Positions 40,575-48,192 of a stretch of 64,000 bases of DNA are shown piece by piece. The stretch lies in the NCBI RefSeq assembly GCF_021390435.2, contig NZ_JAJVCN010000003.1, positions 310,001 to 374,000 of the forward strand. The letters are read 5' to 3'. Under the pieces are notes generated by a model that had not been told where the DNA came from, did not search any database, and saw only the letters and a program-made list of their open reading frames with translations. Source of the DNA: Kibdelosporangium philippinense (GTDB taxonomy: Bacteria; Actinomycetota; Actinomycetes; Mycobacteriales; Pseudonocardiaceae). Position numbers and translations under genes: made by a program. The first letter of the stretch is position 1; every line of letters starts with the position of its first letter.

Positions 40575-42179
40575 CTACGACCTGGGATGAGCCTGGTCGT
40601 GTACAGCGCGTAGCCGCTCAACTGTCACGTGTGTATACAACTGAGTGGTCGCGAGCGTGGCGTGTCCGAGCAATTCCTGAACGCTCCGGAGATCGGCTCC
40701 ACCCTCCAGCAGATGCGTGGCGGCCGTATGGCGTAGCCCGTGGGGACCGAGGTCCGGCGCCCCGGGCACCGCCGTGAGCGCGTCATGAACGATCCGCCGA
40801 ACGCTGCTGGGCTGAAGCCTGCCGCCGCGCGCACCGATGAGAAGAGCCGGTGGCGAGTGCGCGGCGGCAAGCAGAGGCCGCCCATCCGTCAGCCAGTCCC
40901 GCACAGCGCGTTGCGCGGGCAAGCCGAAAGGAACGGTCCTTTCCTTGTCACCCTTGCCGATCACTCGCACCACACGAAGATCCATGTCCACGTCGTCAAC
41001 GTCAAGACCGCAGAGTTCAGAAACTCGAATTCCGGTGGCATACAACAACTCGAGAATGACGAGATCCCGCATTGATACGGGATCTCGTTCCGCGGCCCCG
41101 GATTGAGAAGCCCGCATGAGCTCCGCAGCCTGATCCTGACGCAAGACAGAAGGAAGCGTCCGTTGCCGCCGAGGAGCAACCAGCCGAGCCCCAGGATCGG
41201 AGGAGAGATACCCCCGCCTATGCGCCCAAGCAGTGAAAGTCCGCGCAGCGGCCGAACGCCTCGCCAACGTAGTCCGCCCAGTCCCAGCAGCCCGCTGAGC
41301 AGCAAGCCACCCCCGAATCCCCGCCAAATCAAGCCCCGCATGAACAGGCCTGCCAGACTCCGACTCCCCCAACCCAGACCTGCCAAGCCCGGCCTCTCCC
41401 GCCCCGACCGCTCCCAGCGGAAGCTCTCCCCGCTCGGCCACTCCCGACCCGGTCCCCCGCAGTGCAAGTTCCCCCAGCTCAGCGTTCCCTTGCACAGGCA
41501 CACCCTGCCCAGGACTTCCCAGCTCTGCCCCTCCCAGTCCGGGCTCTCCCGGCTCAGCGTTCCCTGGCACAGCCACACCCTGCCCAGGACTTCCCAGCTC
41601 GACCCCTCCCAGCGCGGATTCTCCCAACTCGACCACTCCTGGCTCGGGCCCTCCCAGCGCGAGTTCCCCCAGCTCAACGTTCCCCTGCGCAAGCAGGCCC
41701 TGCCCAAGCCTTCTTAGCTCGGGCTCTCCCCGCTCGACCACTCCCGACCCGACCCCTCCCAGCGCGAGTTCCCCCAACCCGACGCTCCCTTGCCCAGGCG
41801 CGACCTGCCCAGGCTTTCCTACCGCGTGGGCTCCCAGCTCAGGTTTGCCCAGTTCAGGTTCTCCTGGCGCGGACCTGCCTGCCCCAGCCTCTTCCAGCTC
41901 AGCCTTCCCACGCATCGGCTTGCCTGGCATCGCCTTTCCCTGTGCGGATTTCCCTTGCGCAGGCGGCGATCCCGAACCAACAACATCAAGTCCGTACACA
42001 TGGCCAAGAAGCGAGACCACATCGCCCACATAGGCACGCACAGTGTGCGAAGAAAGCCCCCGCTCAGCCCGAAGATGACGTTCATAGGCGGCCAGCATCT
42101 CCTGATCGGAGGCTGGCAATCCGTCCCGAACCTTCAGCAGGTCGACCCGGCGACGAGCAGTCGACGACACAACACACAA
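40575..42179 (-). CDS. xerC: Tyrosine recombinase XerC with a 205-residue repeat insert
   Basis: Site-specific recombinase that resolves chromosome dimers at dif. The 534-residue product is far longer than the roughly 300 of normal XerC. The core-binding domain begins at AYERHLRAERGLSSHTVRAY (31-50) and resumes at LDLAGIRGWLAAQRAAGTGR (283-302). Between them, residues 74-278 are 41 pentapeptides with Gly at the third place in 37. The catalytic domain is complete: R385, K409, H480/R483, H506 and Tyr515. Start is TTG 42179 or GTG 42170; no clear Shine-Dalgarno. Position (whiG-xerC-...-dprA) is that of the chromosomal XerC. Confidence 0.88.
   Translation of the reverse strand: MCVVSSTARRRVDLLKVRDGLPASDQEMLAAYERHLRAERGLSSHTVRAYVGDVVSLLGHVYGLDVVGSGSPPAQGKSAQGKAMPGKPMRGKAELEEAGAGRSAPGEPELGKPELGAHAVGKPGQVAPGQGSVGLGELALGGVGSGVVERGEPELRRLGQGLLAQGNVELGELALGGPEPGVVELGESALGGVELGSPGQGVAVPGNAEPGEPGLGGAELGSPGQGVPVQGNAELGELALRGTGSGVAERGELPLGAVGAGEAGLGRSGLGESESGRPVHAGLDLAGIRGWLAAQRAAGTGRTTLARRSAAARTFTAWAHRRGYLSSDPGARLVAPRRQRTLPSVLRQDQAAELMRASQSGAAERDPVSMRDLVILELLYATGIRVSELCGLDVDDVDMDLRVVRVIGKGDKERTVPFGLPAQRAVRDWLTDGRPLLAAAHSPPALLIGARGGRLQPSSVRRIVHDALTAVPGAPDLGPHGLRHTAATHLLEGGADLRSVQELLGHATLATTQLYTHVTVERLRAVHDQAHPRS
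41346..41960 (-). repeat. 15-bp minisatellite encoding XXGXX pentapeptides within xerC
   Basis: Forty-one consecutive 15-bp units stay in frame with xerC codons 74-278. Typical units read ELGEL, ALGGV, ELGSP, GQGVA and GLGES; Gly fails at the third position only at residues 96, 126, 156 and 241. Longer blocks are themselves repeated, for example AELGSPGQGVPVQGNAELGE against VELGSPGQGVAVPGNAEPGE. No frameshift or stop occurs across 615 bp, implying selection to keep the recombinase frame open. Confidence 0.85.
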
Positions 42180-42224
42180 CGCTGCGCGACCACAGCGACG
42201 AGGTCAAGCACCACACCCCCAGCG

Positions 42225-42440
42225 TGTCGACCCGCCTCCACCGCGCCACGCCCTCACCCACCCGCCCCTCCGATCCCAGCCCACCGTGCAAATCCCAGCC
42301 TGTTCCACCGACCCAGCCCAGCATGTCGACCCCAGCCCGCTCCACCGACCCAGCCCACCACGCCACGCCTTCACCCACCCGACCTGCCAACCCCACCCCA
42401 GCGTTCCGATCCCAGCCCAGCGTTCCGATCCCAGCCCAAC
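42225..42440. repeat. Low-complexity repeats upstream of xerC
   Basis: The 402-bp gap between xerC and the DGPF gene holds no gene but several direct repeats: cgccacgccctcacccaccc and cgccacgccttcacccaccc; ctccaccgacccagccca twice (with gttccaccgacc variant); and cagcgttccgatcccagcc in tandem near 42400-42435. They are C-rich on the plus strand, like the xerC minisatellite, and may reflect the same slippage-prone process. Confidence 0.6.
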
Positions 42441-42581
42441 CGGCAGGCGGGGATCATTGTCGGCGAACTCGCGAGCAAAATTTCCTGAAGTCGGGGTCTC
42501 TGGGTGTCGAGAATGTGGCGCTGACTCCGTCCCTGGAGCACGAGCGGATGTGCGGCCTCGCGATCGTCAAGGAGAACTACC

Positions 42582-42983
42582 GTGAAGTACTTGCTGCTGA
42601 AGCACTATCGAGGTGGCCCGGCCAGTGACTACGCGCCAATGGACCAGTGGACACCGGCTGAGGTCGACGCGCATGTCCAGTACATGCGCGACTTCGCGGC
42701 TCGCTTGGTGGAGACGGGCGAGTTCGTCGACGAACTGGCACTGTCGCCTGAAGGCACGTTCGTTCGGTACGACGGCGAAGGTCGCCCGCCGGTGACCGAT
42801 GGGCCCTTCGCCGAGACCAAGGACCTCATCGCTGGCGGGATGATCATCGATGTGGAGTCATGGGACCGTGCGCTTGAGTTGGCTGGAGAGTTGTCTGCCG
42901 CTCCGGGAGCAGGTGGCGAGCCGGTTCGCGAATGGCTTGAGGTGCGGCCGTTTTACGGCCAGCCGCTCGTGGTGACCGAGTGA
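42582..42983 (+). CDS. YCII-related DGPF-domain protein
   Basis: A 133-residue protein from GTG 42582, preceded by aaggagaactacc. It has the YCII fold and the name-giving DGPF motif in VTDGPFAETKDLIAGG. DGPF proteins are consistently encoded next to ECF42 sigma factors, as here (4-bp overlap with the next gene). The biochemical role of the family is unsettled; the genomic link suggests it belongs to the regulon or signalling of that sigma factor. Confidence 0.88.
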   Translation: MKYLLLKHYRGGPASDYAPMDQWTPAEVDAHVQYMRDFAARLVETGEFVDELALSPEGTFVRYDGEGRPPVTDGPFAETKDLIAGGMIIDVESWDRALELAGELSAAPGAGGEPVREWLEVRPFYGQPLVVTE

Positions 42984-44125
42984 ACGAGTCGCACCTGCGG
43001 GAGCTTGTGCCGACGGTGATGAGTGTTCTCGTCCGGCGCGGGGCTGACTTCGCGTCGGCTGAGGATGCCGTGCAGGAAGCTTTGATCCGGGCGTTGGAGA
43101 CGTGGTCGGACGATCCTCCGCGCGATCCGAAGGCTTGGTTGGTCACGGTCGCATGGCGCAAGTTTCTCGACGCCACCCGTTCTGAGGCGTCGCGGCGCGG
43201 GCGGGAGCTCGCCGTGGACGCTGAGCCTCCGGCCGGTCCTGTGCCTGCCACGGACGACTCGTTGCGGCTCTACTTCCTGTGCACGCATCCCAGTCTTCCG
43301 GCGAGTTCGGCCGTTGCCCTCACACTCCGGGCAGTTGGCGGGCTGACAACACGGCAGATCGCGAACGCCTACCTCGTGCCCGAGGCGACCATGGCGCAGC
43401 GGATCACTCGGGCCAAGCGGCGGATCGCGGAGTTGCAGCTTGATCAGACCGGCGATCTCGGGACGGTGCTGCGGGTGCTGTACCTCGTGTTCAACGAGGG
43501 GTACAGCGGCGACGTCGACCTGGCGGCCGAGGCGATCCGTCTCACGCGCCAACTCGTCGTCCTGACCGATGAGCCTGAGGTCGCGGGTCTGCTCGCGCTC
43601 ATGCTTCTGCATCATGCTCGTCGTGCGTCTCGTACTGGGCCAGGTGGTCGGTTGGTGCCGCTTGCCGAGCAGGACCGATCGCGTTGGGACACCGGTCTGA
43701 TCGCCGAAGGGGTGATGATCCTGCAGGCCGCGCTCCTCCGCGATCGGTTGGGCGAATACCAGGCGCAGGCCGCGATCGCCGCTCTGCACGCGGATGCACC
43801 GAGCACGTCTGAGACGGACTGGGCGCAGATCGTGGAGTGGTACGACGAACTGCTACTCCTCACCGACAGCCCAGTTGTGCGACTCAACCGTGCGGTGGCC
43901 GTCTGCGAAGCCAACGGACCGCAGGCAGGTCTCGCAGAGGTGGCTGACCTGGATCCGAGCTTGCCTCGTTACGCCGCAGTGCTGGCGTACCTGCGCGAAC
44001 GCATCGGTGACCTTGAGCAAGCCGCCAAGTTGTACGCCGAGGCATCTCGCCTCGCGACAAGCGTTCCAGAGCGGGATCACCTCACGCGCGAAGCGGCCCG
44101 CGTACGGCAGTTGTTGCGGGCGTAA
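42980..44125 (+). CDS. ECF42-group RNA polymerase sigma factor
   Basis: A 381-residue ECF sigma factor. Region 2 (ASAEDAVQEALIRALETW and PKAWLVTVAWRKFLDATRSE) and region 4 (TTRQIANAYLVPEATMAQRI) are followed by a long C-terminal extension with TPR-like helices (DLEQAAKLYAEASRLA) typical of ECF42. In this group the extension, rather than an anti-sigma factor, modulates activity. No anti-sigma gene is adjacent. Starts inside the DGPF gene stop. Confidence 0.9.
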   Translation: MNESHLRELVPTVMSVLVRRGADFASAEDAVQEALIRALETWSDDPPRDPKAWLVTVAWRKFLDATRSEASRRGRELAVDAEPPAGPVPATDDSLRLYFLCTHPSLPASSAVALTLRAVGGLTTRQIANAYLVPEATMAQRITRAKRRIAELQLDQTGDLGTVLRVLYLVFNEGYSGDVDLAAEAIRLTRQLVVLTDEPEVAGLLALMLLHHARRASRTGPGGRLVPLAEQDRSRWDTGLIAEGVMILQAALLRDRLGEYQAQAAIAALHADAPSTSETDWAQIVEWYDELLLLTDSPVVRLNRAVAVCEANGPQAGLAEVADLDPSLPRYAAVLAYLRERIGDLEQAAKLYAEASRLATSVPERDHLTREAARVRQLLRA

Positions 44126-44160
44126 GCACCCACAGTGCTCTCTGCTGCATCACGTGTCCC

Positions 44161-44178
44161 GGCTATCGAGAAATAGCC
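44161..44178 (+). terminator. Hairpin after the ECF42 gene
   Basis: ggctatcgagaaatagcc forms a 6-bp stem with 6-nt loop, 35 bp after the sigma factor stop. No U tract. Probable weak terminator; the remaining gap up to the IS110-type transposase (to 44310) shows nothing else clear. Confidence 0.4.
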
Positions 44179-44310
44179 CGAAAGGACCAACGGCCTGCCC
44201 GTTACGTCTCCCTTGATCGTCTCGATCCTGCGTAAACCTGGGGACGGAAATGGAAGAGGGGGATTCCCAATGAAGTTGTCAAGTAGTTGGGAGCTGCGGT
44301 GGTGAGGGGG

Positions 44311-45543
44311 TCACGCTGCCGTTGCGGCGGGGGTTGCTTGGTAGGTGGTGCCGTCGCGCAGCAGTGCCCACAAGACGTTCAGCCGGCGGCGTGCCAGGGC
44401 GAGGACGGCCTGGGTGTGTCGTTTGCCTTCGGCTCGTTTGCGGTCGTAGTAGGTCCGCGAGGCGGGGCAACAGCGGATGCTGACCATGGCGGAAAGGTAG
44501 AACACGCGCAGCAGGCGTCTGCTGTAGCGGCGGGGGCGGTGCAGGTTGCCGTTGACCCGGCCGGAATCGCGGGGTACTGGTGCGAGTCCGGCGACGCCGG
44601 CCAGCCGGTTGGGACTGCCGAAAGCGGTCATGTCGCCGCCGGTGTAGGCGAGGAACTCGGCGGCGAGCTGGATGCCGAAGCCGGGCAGGCTGAGGATCAC
44701 GTCGGCGTGTTTGTGCTGGCGAAACCGGCTCTCGATCAAGGTGTCGATCTCGCTGATCTCCTCGTCGAGAGTCATCACCCCCTTCGCCAGCCGCGCGACC
44801 ATCGCGGCGGCCAGGTCTTGTCCGGTGATGGTGGTGTGTTGCGCGTTGGCGGCGTTCAGCGCGGTCTGGGCGACGGTGCTGGGGTTGCGGACTTTTCGGT
44901 TGCGCAGCCAGGTTTCCAAGCGGTTGGCACCGATTCGTCGCAATGCCGCAGGGGTTTGGTAGGCGGTCAGCAGCACCAGGGCGGCTTTGGAGGTGCTGTA
45001 GTCGAAGGCGCGTTCCAGGGCCGGGAAGTAGTCCAGCAGTTGCGCGCGCAGCCGGTTGATGGTGCGGGTGCGGTCGGCGACCAGATCGGCCCGGCGGCTG
45101 GTCAGGATCCGCAGTTCGACGCTGACCGGGTCGCCGGTGTGCACGACGTGCAGATCGTGGCGCATCCGGGCCTGGTCGGCGATCACGGCGGCGTCCTTGG
45201 CGTCGGTTTTGCCGTCTCCGCGGTACATGCCGGCCGCGTAGTGGACGGTGCGCCCGGGGATGTAAAGCAACCGCTGGTCGTGGTTGACCAGCAAGGCGAT
45301 CAGCAACGCCGCCCCGCCGGAGTTGAGATCGACCGCCCAGGTCAGCTCTCCATCCAACTCGTCTGCCAGCGCGGTGACCTCGCCGACCAACTCCAGCAGC
45401 GGAGCCTCGTCGTTGGCCACCCGCCGCGACAACAGCCGCTTGCCGGCGGCGTCGATCACCACGCAGTGGTGATGGGTCTTGCCGGCATCGATGCCTGCCC
45501 ATACTCCGGGCACGAGCGTCACCTTCCTGTTCGTCAGGTTCAT
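44311..45543 (-). CDS. IS110-family transposase (DEDD recombinase)
   Basis: A 410-residue protein with the RuvC-like DEDD domain at the N-terminus (WAGIDAGKTHHHCVVID with the first Asp; later GKTDAKDAAVIADQARM) and a Tnp20 domain with the catalytic serine region (LPGFGIQLAAEFLAYTGGDM, AGVAGLAPVPRDSGR). ATG 45543 (MNLTNRKVTLVPG) is preferred; the longer frame to 45603 is possible. Members act with a bridge RNA transcribed from their own noncoding end. No frameshift, so possibly active. Confidence 0.9.
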   Translation of the reverse strand: MNLTNRKVTLVPGVWAGIDAGKTHHHCVVIDAAGKRLLSRRVANDEAPLLELVGEVTALADELDGELTWAVDLNSGGAALLIALLVNHDQRLLYIPGRTVHYAAGMYRGDGKTDAKDAAVIADQARMRHDLHVVHTGDPVSVELRILTSRRADLVADRTRTINRLRAQLLDYFPALERAFDYSTSKAALVLLTAYQTPAALRRIGANRLETWLRNRKVRNPSTVAQTALNAANAQHTTITGQDLAAAMVARLAKGVMTLDEEISEIDTLIESRFRQHKHADVILSLPGFGIQLAAEFLAYTGGDMTAFGSPNRLAGVAGLAPVPRDSGRVNGNLHRPRRYSRRLLRVFYLSAMVSIRCCPASRTYYDRKRAEGKRHTQAVLALARRRLNVLWALLRDGTTYQATPAATAA

Positions 45544-45612
45544 GGTCCCAGCAAACGACCACGCCGTCGTGTCCTTACACAGCGATTTGTTCGCGCATCC
45601 CAATTAGCGGTC

Positions 45613-45700
45613 GGGTCGTCGTGGGGTGCTGGGCGGCCAATCCCCCTGGGCCATCCACGGCGGACGCATGGAAGCCATACCCAGCACCCCTGGGTCGTCG
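45613..45700 (-). ncRNA. Candidate bridge-RNA hairpin of the IS110-type element
   Basis: Upstream of the transposase, ggggtgctggg (45623-45633) and cccagcacccc (45680-45690) form a perfect 11-bp stem closing an internal-loop region of 46 nt; gggtcgtcg flanks it on both sides (45613-45621, 45692-45700). On the transposase strand, the loop carries agggggatt (complement of 45639-45647), a word found again at the other end of the element (44257-44265). A loop matching element end or target is what bridge RNAs show. Transcription is not demonstrated. Confidence 0.4.
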
Positions 45701-45747
45701 GAACCCTACGACCAGCCCCGATCGACACAGGAAGAAGGTAAGGAGGC

Positions 45748-46932
45748 ATGACGAACCCACAAGACGCCGGTCTGACCGGCCGTTATCTGGTCCTGCTCGA
45801 AGATGACGCGGTGGCTGCGGGCGCTCGCGCGATGTCACGGGTGGCCGGTCTTCGGATGGCCAGCACGGCCGATTCGGCGGGTGCGTCGGTCACGTCGATG
45901 TTCGACGAAGCAGACGGTCTGATCCTGCACGAGCTCGGTGTGGCAGTGGTGACCGCAGCCGAGGATCAGGCGAGCAGGCTCGCCGTCGCAGCGGCTGAGC
46001 CCGGCCCGATCGCGACAGTCGAAGCTGAGCGGATCGTGCACGCGATCACGGCCGAAGCTCCGGCGGAACCGACGGCAAGCGCCGACGAAAGCGCCTTCAC
46101 CTGGGGCTTGCAAGCAGTTCGCGCCGTTGCCTGTCCCCTTGACGCGACCGGTATTCGCGTCGCGGTGCTCGACACCGGTTTCGACGTGAGTCACGCCGAC
46201 TTCGCCGGACGCAACGTCACAACCGCGTCATTCATCAAGGGCGAGGACGTGCAAGACGGCCATGGCCATGGCACCCACTGCATCGGCACTGCCTGCGGTC
46301 CGCGCAAGCCTGCAGCCGGACCTGGCTACGGCGTGGCGTTCAACTCGGACATCTACGCGGGCAAGGTGTTGAGCAATCGCGGCTCCGGCTCCGACGGCGG
46401 CATCCTGTCCGGGATCTCGTGGGCGATCGCGAACGGTTGCCGCGTGGTCTCGATGTCCCTTGGCGCGCCGACACAGCCAGGCACACCGCATTCGACAGTG
46501 TTCGAGCAGGCCGCCAAGCGCGCGATGAACGCGGGAACCCTCATCATCGCCGCGGCAGGCAACGAAAGTTCCCGCTCGGCTGGCCACATCGCGTCGGTCA
46601 GCCACCCTGCGAACTGCCCGTCGATCATGTCGGTCGGCGCCGTGAACGAAGCACAGGCGATCGCGGACTTCTCCTGCGGCACCATGGACGCGATCGGACA
46701 GGTCGACATCGTCGCGCCGGGCGAAGACGTCCTGTCGAGCTGGAAGGGCGGCACACACAAGCGACTGCGCGGTACAAGCATGGCCACCCCGCACGTCGCA
46801 GGCATCGCAGCGCTGATCTCGGCCCAGTACGACGCCAAGTCGTGGGAGCTGTGGGCACGCCTCGTGCAGACCGCCTCCCGGCTCAAGCTGCCGTCAACCG
46901 ACGTCGGAGCAGGGCTGGTTCAGGCTCCGTAG
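45748..46932 (+). CDS. S8-family serine peptidase (subtilase) without signal peptide
   Basis: A 394-residue subtilase. The catalytic Asp is in VAVLDTGFDVSHADF, His in DGHGHGTHCIGTA, the oxyanion Asn in IIAAAGNESSRSAG and Ser in LRGTSMATPHVAGI. The first 120 residues lack a signal peptide and are only vaguely propeptide-like, so the enzyme is probably cytosolic or exported unusually. ATG 45748 has aaggagg just upstream (gaaggtaaggaggc). A small I9-like gene follows 36 bp later. Confidence 0.9.
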   Translation: MTNPQDAGLTGRYLVLLEDDAVAAGARAMSRVAGLRMASTADSAGASVTSMFDEADGLILHELGVAVVTAAEDQASRLAVAAAEPGPIATVEAERIVHAITAEAPAEPTASADESAFTWGLQAVRAVACPLDATGIRVAVLDTGFDVSHADFAGRNVTTASFIKGEDVQDGHGHGTHCIGTACGPRKPAAGPGYGVAFNSDIYAGKVLSNRGSGSDGGILSGISWAIANGCRVVSMSLGAPTQPGTPHSTVFEQAAKRAMNAGTLIIAAAGNESSRSAGHIASVSHPANCPSIMSVGAVNEAQAIADFSCGTMDAIGQVDIVAPGEDVLSSWKGGTHKRLRGTSMATPHVAGIAALISAQYDAKSWELWARLVQTASRLKLPSTDVGAGLVQAP

Positions 46933-46937
46933 GCTAG

Positions 46938-46969
46938 CGTCAGTCTCCTGGACTGCTAGGAGGCTGACG
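46938..46969 (+). promoter_or_regulatory. Hairpin sequestering the ribosome-binding site of the next gene
   Basis: cgtcagtctcct (46938-46949) pairs with aggaggctgacg (46958-46969) over 12 bp, including one G-U, with an 8-nt loop. The right arm contains the aggagg Shine-Dalgarno and the first base of the GTG start at 46969. It begins 6 nt after the subtilase stop, so ribosomes finishing that gene would melt it. Confidence 0.7.
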
Positions 46970-47196
46970 TGCCCAAGATCATGGTCTCCATCGAGGACGA
47001 GAGCATGACCGACATGCCCCGGTTGGTCGAGGACCTGCGCCGGGCAGGCTTGCTGGTCGACGAGGTCTTCGAAGCGCTCGGCACGGTCACCGGCTCGATC
47101 GCCCCAGAAGCGGTCGACACCCTGATGGCCGTGCCCGGCGTCGCCGCGGTCGAGTGGCAACGCGACAACTACTGCCCCGCCGACCCCAGCCTGTAG
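46969..47196 (+). CDS. Small I9/propeptide-like protein, subtilase partner
   Basis: A 75-residue protein from GTG 46969: MPKIMVSIEDESMTDMPRLV, EDLRRAGLLVDEVFEALGTV and TGSIAPEAVDTLMAVPGVAA, then VEWQRDNY. The beta-alpha-beta-beta-alpha-beta pattern ending in a GVAAVEW strand is the fold of subtilase propeptides (inhibitor I9). Stand-alone versions next to S8 peptidases occur in other bacteria. It probably folds or inhibits the upstream protease in trans. Some databases label similar proteins as aldolases; nothing here supports that. Confidence 0.62.
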   Translation: MPKIMVSIEDESMTDMPRLVEDLRRAGLLVDEVFEALGTVTGSIAPEAVDTLMAVPGVAAVEWQRDNYCPADPSL

Positions 47197-47374
47197 CGGT
47201 TTGTCTGAGAACGTTGACGGCAGAGAAAGCGTGAACCGCACAGGCGACGGCGATGATCGCCAGGCCAATCTGGCGACGTCGTGGCCTGTTCAACACCAGT
47301 TCACCGGCGTGCGGATGGCGCTCGGCGACCGGCAACTGGTTGCAGTACACCTAAGCAGCTTCTGACGCCGGCCA

Positions 47375-48106
47375 CTAGCTCCGCTTTGCTGAGACTGGGA
47401 CGGACAAGGCTGCCAGCAGATCGAGCAACTCGGCACGGTAGAGCTTCGCGGGCTGATGGGTCTGGGCTGCCAGGTGGCCGTAGATCTCCAAGGCGACTGG
47501 TCCGTGCATCCGCCCCCAAACACGCAGGGAAAGCGCCACGGCAGCGGGCGGTAGACCAGGGAACGACTCCCGAAACACCGCGACCAACGATGGATCGAAG
47601 TCCGACCAACGATGGTTCCCGAATGACTGCGTGGCTTCTGCTTCGGGCCATACGGCAGCCACCAGCGCGGCAAGGCCAAGGCACGCGCGCCGTTCAGCCT
47701 CGGGCGCGGCACCGTCCCCCGGAGACTGGTAGCCGTTGACTGGGTCGCCATAGATCAGCCGGAACCCTTGCGGATTGGCCACGGCCCATTCACGGAACGC
47801 CTCGCCCCAGGCGAGTAGCCGCCCGCCTGCGTCGTCCTCGCGTTTCGAGTCGCGAGCGGCCTCCATCTGATCGACCAGATCGGTGTAGACGTCCGAGATC
47901 AGCGTGGTGATCAGGTCGTCGCGCGTGGCGAAGTAGCCGTAGATCGCCCCGGCTGTCATGCCCATTTCCCTGGCGATCGCCCGCAGCGAAATACCGTCCG
48001 GTCCGTTGTCGGCCATGAGCTTCAGTGCGATCGCCTTGATCTCACGGGATGTCTCGGCCCGCAGTCGTTCCCGTCTTGTGGACACCGCCTCTTTCACGGT
48101 TGACAC
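47375..48106 (-). CDS. TetR-family transcriptional regulator
   Basis: About 243 residues. The helix-turn-helix is GISLRAIAREMGMTAGAIYG, YFATRDDLITTL, and the C-terminal part is a WHG/TetR_C-like ligand domain (GEAFREWAVANPQGFRLIYG). GTG 48106 is one of several possible starts (48097, 48085). Divergent from an NmrA-like gene across an 86-bp region with two inverted repeats, the likely operator for both. The 178 bp downstream (47197-47374) hold nothing I can support. Confidence 0.88.
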   Translation of the reverse strand: MSTVKEAVSTRRERLRAETSREIKAIALKLMADNGPDGISLRAIAREMGMTAGAIYGYFATRDDLITTLISDVYTDLVDQMEAARDSKREDDAGGRLLAWGEAFREWAVANPQGFRLIYGDPVNGYQSPGDGAAPEAERRACLGLAALVAAVWPEAEATQSFGNHRWSDFDPSLVAVFRESFPGLPPAAVALSLRVWGRMHGPVALEIYGHLAAQTHQPAKLYRAELLDLLAALSVPVSAKRS

Positions 48107-48129
48107 CGTACAGCGTTGGAATACTACCT

Positions 48130-48168
48130 GCCGTACAGTTACTATACGGCGTTCAGTTATTGAATGCC
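48130..48168. promoter_or_regulatory. Tandem inverted repeats between tetR and the NmrA-like gene
   Basis: gccgta-(9 nt)-tacggc (48130-48150) overlaps ggcgttca-(5 nt)-tgaatgcc (48148-48168, one mismatch). They centre in the divergent promoter region and fit a TetR dimer pair controlling both genes. Confidence 0.5.
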
Positions 48169-48192
48169 GTTCAGACAATCTGGGGCGTACCT

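Larger units (their letters stand above)
44257..45720 (-). mobile_element. IS110-type insertion sequence (approximate limits)
   Basis: Contains one IS110 transposase and noncoding sequence at both ends. IS110 elements lack inverted repeats, so the limits are uncertain. One possibility is the direct repeat tcccaat (44265-44271 and 45598-45604); but a short upstream end would exclude the hairpin at 45623-45690, which is where an IS110 bridge RNA would be expected. The outer limit given here includes that hairpin. Inserted between the ECF42 pair and the subtilase gene. Confidence 0.6.

Noticed and set aside
44265..45604. The tcccaat direct repeat as definite ends of the IS110-type element
   Set aside because: Seven bases is weak evidence, and these limits would leave too little upstream sequence for the expected bridge RNA; limits are left approximate.
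47087..47350. Minus-strand frame with a hydrophobic segment between the I9-like gene and tetR
   Set aside because: It overlaps the I9-like gene, has no ribosome-binding site and matches no family I recognise; it could be a transposase remnant, but that cannot be supported.
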